NCBI RefSeq assembly: GCF_900162815.1 | Contig: NZ_FUGD01000049.1 | Coordinates: 1-64,000 of the forward strand | DNA: 64,000 bases | Reading direction: 5' to 3' | DNA from: Psychrobacter pasteurii | GTDB taxonomy: Bacteria > Pseudomonadota > Gammaproteobacteria > Pseudomonadales > Moraxellaceae | In this document: piece after piece, positions 59,113 through 64,000 of the stretch | Layout of the letters: each line of letters starts with the position of its first letter | Numbering within the stretch: position 1 is the first letter of the stretch | The notes under the pieces: model-generated | What the model was told of the DNA's origin: nothing | What the model saw: the letters and a program-made list of their open reading frames with translations, nothing else | The model's database searches: none | Translations under genes and position numbers: made by a program

Positions 59113-60240
59113 ATGGATTATCAAATGCAAAAACAGTCAAACCTCCCCTCATTGTTTCTTTCTGCCAAGCCAGCTTCTGTTATTAATTCTACTGTAAAAA
59201 GTAAGACAGTTTGGCGCAGTATGATGGCCATGACGCTTGGGGTTAGCTTAGCGACATTAAGTGGCTGTGCTGATAAGCCAGCAGCTGAAGCTGATGAAGC
59301 CGCTGCGACAACAACCAAAGAAGCTAAGACAGTGGCAATCACTCAAATCGTTGAGCATCCCTCATTAGATGAGATTCGCCGTGGCATTATCGAAGAGCTA
59401 GCGGACAGTGATTACATTGAAGGCCAAAACCTAACGGTTAACTTCCAAAGTGCGCAAGGTAATACTGCAACTGCAGGGCAGATTGCCAAACAGTTTGCAG
59501 GCGATATGCCAGACGCTATCGTTGCCATCTCCACCCCTTCTGCACAAACTATCGCGGCATCAACTACCACTATTCCTATTATTTATACCGCCATCTCAGA
59601 TCCTTTAGCGGCTAAATTAATTAATGAAAATAACGTGCCGACCCAAGCTAACCTAACCGGTCTGTCGAGCCAGTTGCCTATTGAACCACCTTTAGATTTA
59701 ATTCAAAAGATTGTTCCTGATGCTAAGACCATTGGCTATGTTTATAGCCCTGGCGAAGCAAACTCAGTTACCGTGTTAAAGCAGTTACAAGAGGCCGCTC
59801 CAGCCCGAGGTCTAAAAATCTTAGAAGTAACTGCCAACCGTCCTACTGACGTGGCTATGGCAACACGCAGCTTACAAGGCCGTGCCGATGTTATTTACAC
59901 CTCTTTAGACAACAACGTTATCAGCGCCTTTGAAGCTATGGCAAGCGCTGCTAATGAAATGAAAATTCCAGTAATTACCTCAGATGAGTTTAGTGTACGC
60001 CGTGGGGCGACTGCTGCATTAGGGGTTAACGACTATGACTTTGGTCGTGTTACTGGCAAGATGGTATACCGTGTGTTAAACGGAGATGCCATTACAGATA
60101 TTAAACCTGAAGTTATGAACAAACTGACTTTATACGTCAGTCCAAAACATGCCAAACAGCAAGGCGTTACTCTGGATTCTTCTGTTATAGCCGATGGCAT
60201 TAATGTCGATGAAACCAAGCCAAGCAATGAGGCTAGTTAA
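59113..60240 (+). CDS. ABC transporter substrate-binding lipoprotein (TrpX-like), copy 1
   Basis: A 375-residue periplasmic-binding lipoprotein of the COG2984 / ABC_sub_bind type. The lipobox LSGC has its cysteine at residue 52, giving an unusually long N-terminal region; the real start may be further in, but no better start codon with a ribosome site was found. The mature protein reads KTVAITQIVEHPSLDEIRRG, FQSAQGNTATAGQIAKQFAG, YSPGEANSVTVLKQL and ALGVNDYDFGRVTGKM. Homologous systems in Firmicutes import tryptophan; the ligand here is not visible. It is 69 bases upstream of a paralogue that shares the same pattern. Confidence 0.9.
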   Translation: MDYQMQKQSNLPSLFLSAKPASVINSTVKSKTVWRSMMAMTLGVSLATLSGCADKPAAEADEAAATTTKEAKTVAITQIVEHPSLDEIRRGIIEELADSDYIEGQNLTVNFQSAQGNTATAGQIAKQFAGDMPDAIVAISTPSAQTIAASTTTIPIIYTAISDPLAAKLINENNVPTQANLTGLSSQLPIEPPLDLIQKIVPDAKTIGYVYSPGEANSVTVLKQLQEAAPARGLKILEVTANRPTDVAMATRSLQGRADVIYTSLDNNVISAFEAMASAANEMKIPVITSDEFSVRRGATAALGVNDYDFGRVTGKMVYRVLNGDAITDIKPEVMNKLTLYVSPKHAKQQGVTLDSSVIADGINVDETKPSNEAS

Positions 60241-60309
60241 GAGCAGTAAACTCATGACTCTTATAGACGGAAACTTATAAGAGAGTACTATATCCCAGGA
60301 GATTGACCC

Positions 60310-61335
60310 ATGTATAATAAAAATCGCTTTATCAAAACCCTAATGTGGGGCGGCGTTGCAGCAGCAGTTTTAACTGGCTGTAACCAACCTGCTAACGACA
60401 ACGCGGCAGCAGATAATAATGCAGATACGCCAGCGGCCACAGAAGTCAAACAGGTAGCCATTACCGCCATTGTTGAACACCCTGCATTAGATGCTGTCCG
60501 CCAAGGTGTCATCGAAGAGCTTGCTGCTGAAGGTTATGAAGAAGGCAAAAACCTAGAAATTAACTTCCAAAGCGCTCAAGGTAACACAGCCACCGCAGGT
60601 CAGATTGCTAAGCAATTCGTGGGAGACAATCCTGACGTTATCGTAGCTATCGCTACCCCTTCAGCTCAGTCTGTAGCGGCTGCGACTAACTCAATTCCTA
60701 TCGTATTCTCTGCGGTTACAGATCCCGTTGAAGCCAAACTACTAAAAAGCTGGGATGGCTCAGGCACTAACGTAACTGGTGCCTCTGACGTCCTACCGTA
60801 TGAACCACAAATCGACCTAATGAAACAGATCATTCCAGGTCTAAAAAATGTGGGTTACGTTTATAGTCCAGGTGAAGTGAACTCAACTATTGTTCTAAAG
60901 AATCTAGAAGAAAAGCTAACGCCAATGGGCATCACAGTTCATTCAGCCCCAGCTCAAAAGAGTAACGACATTGCTATGGCAGCACGCAGTATCGCTGACA
61001 AAGTTGATGTTATCTATAGCTCTACAGACAACAACGTAGTCTCTGCTTATGAGTCGCTATATCAGGTGGCCAAAGAAAGCAAAGTACCTTTAATTGCGTC
61101 TGATACAGGCTCAGTAGAGCGCGGTGCAGTAGCAGCACTGGGCGTAAACTATCATGACTTAGGTCGTGAGACAGGTAAGATTGTGGTTAAAATCTTAAAA
61201 GGCGAAAACCCAGGGACTATCCCAGTTTATAAAGCCGAATCTTTAGACCTATACCTCAGCAAGAGCCATGCTACTGAACAAGGTATTGAACTGCCACAAG
61301 CTCTTCTTTCTCAAGCCAAAGAAGTTCAAGACTAA
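60310..61335 (+). CDS. ABC transporter substrate-binding lipoprotein (TrpX-like), copy 2
   Basis: A 341-residue paralogue of the preceding gene. It has a short, normal lipoprotein signal: lipobox LTGC with Cys24. The mature protein carries the same landmarks (VAITAIVEHPALDAVRQGVI, NFQSAQGNTATAGQIAKQF, VGYVYSPGEVNSTIVLKNLE, AALGVNYHDLGRETGKI). GGAG lies before the ATG. The two copies probably arose by tandem duplication and may bind different ligands, or the same one with different affinity. A terminator follows before the permease gene. Confidence 0.92.
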   Translation: MYNKNRFIKTLMWGGVAAAVLTGCNQPANDNAAADNNADTPAATEVKQVAITAIVEHPALDAVRQGVIEELAAEGYEEGKNLEINFQSAQGNTATAGQIAKQFVGDNPDVIVAIATPSAQSVAAATNSIPIVFSAVTDPVEAKLLKSWDGSGTNVTGASDVLPYEPQIDLMKQIIPGLKNVGYVYSPGEVNSTIVLKNLEEKLTPMGITVHSAPAQKSNDIAMAARSIADKVDVIYSSTDNNVVSAYESLYQVAKESKVPLIASDTGSVERGAVAALGVNYHDLGRETGKIVVKILKGENPGTIPVYKAESLDLYLSKSHATEQGIELPQALLSQAKEVQD

Positions 61336-61373
61336 GACAGTCGTTTAATTTGCCGTATATGTGCGGTATAAAA

Positions 61374-61401
61374 GGCACATGATTAATCTCATGTGCTTTT
61401 T
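61374..61401 (+). terminator. Terminator between the binding-protein and permease genes
   Basis: A perfect 8-bp stem GCACATGA (61375-61382) / TCATGTGC (61389-61396), loop TTAATC, followed by T5. It would limit expression of the permease and ATPase relative to the binding proteins, a common arrangement in ABC operons. Confidence 0.85.
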
Positions 61402-61621
61402 ATATTGTTTACGATTTAATTTATTTGCTAGAATAAATATTTTTCTATGACTACATTTAGTGTATTAAATTGTGGTCAATTGATATTGGTGGGTGCTATG
61501 CTATCGGTTGTTCATTTTCGCAATCATAATACTCATTGGTTTACTTTAAGTGCAGATTGCTTAATCTGTTAAATAAACTTTGCCGGACTGTGACGTATAG
61601 CAGCCTGTCAAACTCTAAGCG

Positions 61622-62533
61622 GTGTCTAAATATATTATGTCTCTCATTGCTTTTTTTGGTGCCCTTGAAAGTGGCCTGATTTACGCCTTAGTTGCCCTAG
61701 GCGTGCTTATGTCATTTAGGACTCTGGACTTTCCAGATTTAACAGCAGATGGTAGCTTTCCTTTAGGAGGCGCTATCGCAGGTATCTCCATTGTTTCTGG
61801 AATTGATCCTTGGATTGCTTGTGGCCTAGGCATGTTAGCTGGTGCAGCTGCTGGTGTGGTTACCGCTTTTCTTCATGTTAAGTTAGGCATCTTGCAACTG
61901 TTAGCCAGTATCTTAGTCATGGTGGCTTTATACTCAGTTAACTTGCGAATCATGGGTGCGCCAAACTTACCTTTACTGGGTGAAGAGACTGTATTTAGTA
62001 GCTTAGTGACCAATGAAAACGGTTACTGGATGCGCTGCGTTATTATTGGTGTCGTGGTATTGATAGCCAAATTGGCATTGGACTGGTTCTTTAGCACGGA
62101 GGCCGGCTTATCCATGCGAGCGACAGGCTCCAACCTACGTATGGCACAGGCTCAAGGCATTAACACTTCTTGGATGACCATCATCGGTATGGCCATTTCA
62201 AACTCTCTGATTGCTCTAGGGGGCGCGCTATTTGTTCAAACCCAAGGGGGCGCAGACATCTCAATTGGTATCGGTACCATTGTTATTGGTTTAGCAGCCG
62301 TTATTATTGGTGAGACCATCATTCCTGCCAAACGTATTTGGTTAATTACCTTCGCTGTTATTTTAGGGGCGGTCATTTATAAGCTGTTTATTCAAGTGGC
62401 CCTATCAAGTAACACCCTACGCAGCATCGGCTTTGGCTCACAAGACTTAAACTTGATTACCGCTTTATTGGTTGTAATTGCTCTTCAATTACCCTCAATT
62501 AAGTCAAAACTATTATCAGGTCGTCGAACTTAA
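61622..62533 (+). CDS. ABC transporter permease (TrpY-like)
   Basis: A 303-residue inner-membrane permease of the COG4120 type, with eight or so hydrophobic segments. Landmarks are GLIYALVALGVLMSFRTLDF, DLTADGSFPLGGAIAG, LGILQLLASILVMVALYSVN and FGSQDLNLITALLVVIALQL. The start is a GTG; an ATG five codons later (61637) would begin MSLIAFFGALE, nearer the usual family start. Neither has a clear ribosome site. It partners the ATPase that follows 53 bases later. Confidence 0.92.
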   Translation: MSKYIMSLIAFFGALESGLIYALVALGVLMSFRTLDFPDLTADGSFPLGGAIAGISIVSGIDPWIACGLGMLAGAAAGVVTAFLHVKLGILQLLASILVMVALYSVNLRIMGAPNLPLLGEETVFSSLVTNENGYWMRCVIIGVVVLIAKLALDWFFSTEAGLSMRATGSNLRMAQAQGINTSWMTIIGMAISNSLIALGGALFVQTQGGADISIGIGTIVIGLAAVIIGETIIPAKRIWLITFAVILGAVIYKLFIQVALSSNTLRSIGFGSQDLNLITALLVVIALQLPSIKSKLLSGRRT

Positions 62534-62586
62534 CCTCTGCCAAACTGTTACTTTTAGCTTCACTGAACCAATAAGGATATCGCCCT

Positions 62587-63381
62587 ATGATGCAAGCCAA
62601 TGACCTTAGGTTAACTTTTAACCGAGGAACCCCTATCGAAAACCCCGCTTTACGTGGCATTAGTTTAAATATTGCTGAAGGCGAGTTTGTGACTGTTATC
62701 GGTACCAACGGAGCGGGTAAATCAACCTTCTTGAATGCAGTCAGTGGCACCACCCGGGTAGACAGTGGCTCAATCCTATTAAACGGCATTGATGTGACTA
62801 AAAAGACGGCTCACCAAAGAGCACACTGGGTAGCCCGAGTTTTCCAAGACCCTATGGCTGGTACCTGTGAAGCGCTAACCATTGAAGAAAACCTAGCTTT
62901 GGCTTTTAAACGCGGCGGAAAACGCGGCTTAAGCTTTGCGCTAAATAACAAAAACCGTGAGCTGTTTAAAGAAAGACTGTCCATTTTAAAACTAGGCTTA
63001 GAGAATCGTCTGACCGATAGAATGGGTCTACTTTCAGGGGGTCAGCGTCAAGCGGTAAGTCTATTAATGGCTTCATTACAACCCTCAAAAATCTTACTAT
63101 TAGATGAGCATACAGCGGCCTTGGATCCAAAAACCGCAGCCTTCGTATTAGAGCTAACCGATCAAATCGTTACTGAAAATAATCTAACCACCATGATGGT
63201 AACGCACTCTATGCAGCAAGCCCTAACCCACGGCGACCGCACAGTAATGTTGCACCAAGGTCAAGTGGTATTAGACGTTGCAGGTGATAAGCGTAAAGGC
63301 ATGACCGTTCATGACCTACTTGATATGTTTGAAACCACCCGTGGTGAAAAAGTAGAAGATGACAGCTTAATTTTAAGCTAA
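62587..63381 (+). CDS. ABC transporter ATP-binding protein (TrpZ-like)
   Basis: A 264-residue ATPase of the COG1101 type. It has Walker A (GTNGAGKST, about 39-47), the signature LSGGQRQAVS, Walker B (ILLLDEHTAALD, where His replaces the more common Pro after Glu, as in this subfamily) and the H-loop MMVTHSMQQAL. AAGGA precedes two possible ATG starts (62587, 62590). It energises the permease and the two binding proteins upstream. A bidirectional terminator follows. Confidence 0.94.
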   Translation: MMQANDLRLTFNRGTPIENPALRGISLNIAEGEFVTVIGTNGAGKSTFLNAVSGTTRVDSGSILLNGIDVTKKTAHQRAHWVARVFQDPMAGTCEALTIEENLALAFKRGGKRGLSFALNNKNRELFKERLSILKLGLENRLTDRMGLLSGGQRQAVSLLMASLQPSKILLLDEHTAALDPKTAAFVLELTDQIVTENNLTTMMVTHSMQQALTHGDRTVMLHQGQVVLDVAGDKRKGMTVHDLLDMFETTRGEKVEDDSLILS

Positions 63382-63417
63382 CTGCTTTTAGACCCTCTGG
63401 TACGCATCGTTAAATGT

Positions 63418-63449
63418 AAAAGCCCACTCGTATAGAAGTGGGCTTTTTT
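63418..63449. terminator. Terminator between the ATPase and DUF302 genes
   Basis: AGCCCACT (63421-63428) pairs with AGTGGGCT (63437-63444), 8-base loop, followed by T6 on the plus strand and preceded by AAA on the left. It lies between convergent genes. Confidence 0.85.
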
Positions 63450-63506
63450 GGTTGCGAGAACTGTAATACTCTTAAGAGCTTACAAAGCTTTTAACCCTTC
63501 AGATGT

Positions 63507-64000
63507 TTACTGAGTCACTGTATTAGTAATCAGCTTCTCTACGCCTGCTAAGCTATTTTCAACATCGCTGTATTCTATCCCGCTGCCCTGTATTAATGCG
63601 CGCGTGTCATTAAAACTGACCTGAACCTGATTATCTACCTCAGTGACCAATACCTTTAGCGGCAGTTGTAGGGCAAAGCTAGGGTCTTTTTTCATAAGCG
63701 GCGTGCCTGCTTTCGGATGACCAAACACCAGCACAGTGGCAGGCTGCATATCTAAGCCGGCCTCTTTGGCGGCTTTAGTATGATTAATTTCTGCAAACAA
63801 AGTCATGTCTTTATTTGCAATAGCTGACTTCAATCGGCTAATAGTCTCAACATAATCATAGCGACTTACTACAGTATGAACCTTCTTCATATCGCTTGAT
63901 GTCATCTCCTGGGTATCCTTACTTAATAAATTATCCGTCATTTTATTGCTGTCGGTGGCTAATGAATGACTTTGACAGGCAGCTAGCAACAGGCTTGAGG
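63507..64000 (-). CDS. DUF302 lipoprotein, N-terminus outside window
   Basis: The reading frame runs to the window edge: before the listed TTG it continues with S-S-L, giving SSLLLAACQS, a lipobox with the lipid-modified Cys, so the true start and most of the signal peptide lie beyond 64000. The mature protein is about 156 residues. A polar linker (about 40 residues) leads to a DUF302 domain with SRYDYVETISRLKSAIANKD, LFAEINHTKAAKEAGL, TVLVFGHPKAGTPLM and LPLKVLVTEVDNQVQVSFND. DUF302 proteins are small, of unknown function, often exported. Convergent with the ABC transporter. Confidence 0.85.
   Translation of the reverse strand, partial: SSLLLAACQSHSLATDSNKMTDNLLSKDTQEMTSSDMKKVHTVVSRYDYVETISRLKSAIANKDMTLFAEINHTKAAKEAGLDMQPATVLVFGHPKAGTPLMKKDPSFALQLPLKVLVTEVDNQVQVSFNDTRALIQGSGIEYSDVENSLAGVEKLITNTVTQ

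Noticed and set aside
61447-61572. 41-codon open frame between the second binding protein and the permease
   Set aside because: No ribosome site before the ATG, composition not protein-like, and it lies after a terminator. It could be part of the permease leader, but there is no support for translation.

Overview
The window looks like chromosomal DNA of a gammaproteobacterium of the family Moraxellaceae, most probably Psychrobacter or a close relative. The reasons are a fused nuoCD gene inside a complete nuoA-N operon, dcd and apbC (mrp) lying near metG, a miaE gene, porin and MipA proteins of the expected type, and AT-rich intergenic DNA. The genus is inferred from these features; no database search was run.

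Layout. 1-0.4 kb: the 3' end of an IS4-type transposase, cut by the window edge. 0.4-10.2 kb: two small HMA-fold proteins, kdsA (KDO synthesis), pyrG (CTP synthesis), an outer-membrane porin, glcB (glyoxylate shunt), miaE (tRNA hydroxylation) and two very acidic small proteins of unknown role, one of only 58 residues. 10.4-20 kb: ppk (polyphosphate), mtgA (peptidoglycan), a glutaredoxin-like protein, L-lactate uptake and oxidation (lldP, lldD), a rhomboid protease, a MipA/OmpV protein and an unknown protein. 20-29.4 kb: phenylalanine/tyrosine catabolism: an NhaC-type transporter, phhB, phhA, hpd, a LysR regulator, fahA, a VOC-fold metalloprotein, an IclR regulator and maiA. These convert Phe to Tyr, 4-hydroxyphenylpyruvate to homogentisate, and maleylacetoacetate to fumarate plus acetoacetate. 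The ring-cleaving homogentisate dioxygenase (cupin HmgA) is missing; a VOC protein occupies the place where it would be expected.

29.4-47 kb: ferredoxin-NADP reductase and the 13-gene complex I operon (nuoA-N, minus strand). Several subunits carry hydrophilic, low-complexity tails or insertions. 47.3-50.5 kb: dcd, a DUF2804 protein coupled to apbC, and apbC (Fe-S carrier). 50.8-56.6 kb: mgtE, then a ketone-body module (hbdH, scoB, scoA) divergent from a GntP-family permease whose reading frame is broken by one extra T in a T7 run. The acetoacetate released by FahA could feed the same ScoAB step. 56.8-64 kb: metG, a TrpXYZ-like ABC transporter with two tandem paralogous binding lipoproteins, a permease and an ATPase, and a DUF302 lipoprotein cut by the right edge.

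No tRNA, rRNA, CRISPR array or prophage was seen. The most interesting signals are the missing homogentisate dioxygenase with a VOC protein in its place, the homopolymer frameshift and long leader hairpin of the GntP permease, the N-terminally extended NuoK and the other complex I insertions, and the pair of small acidic proteins.
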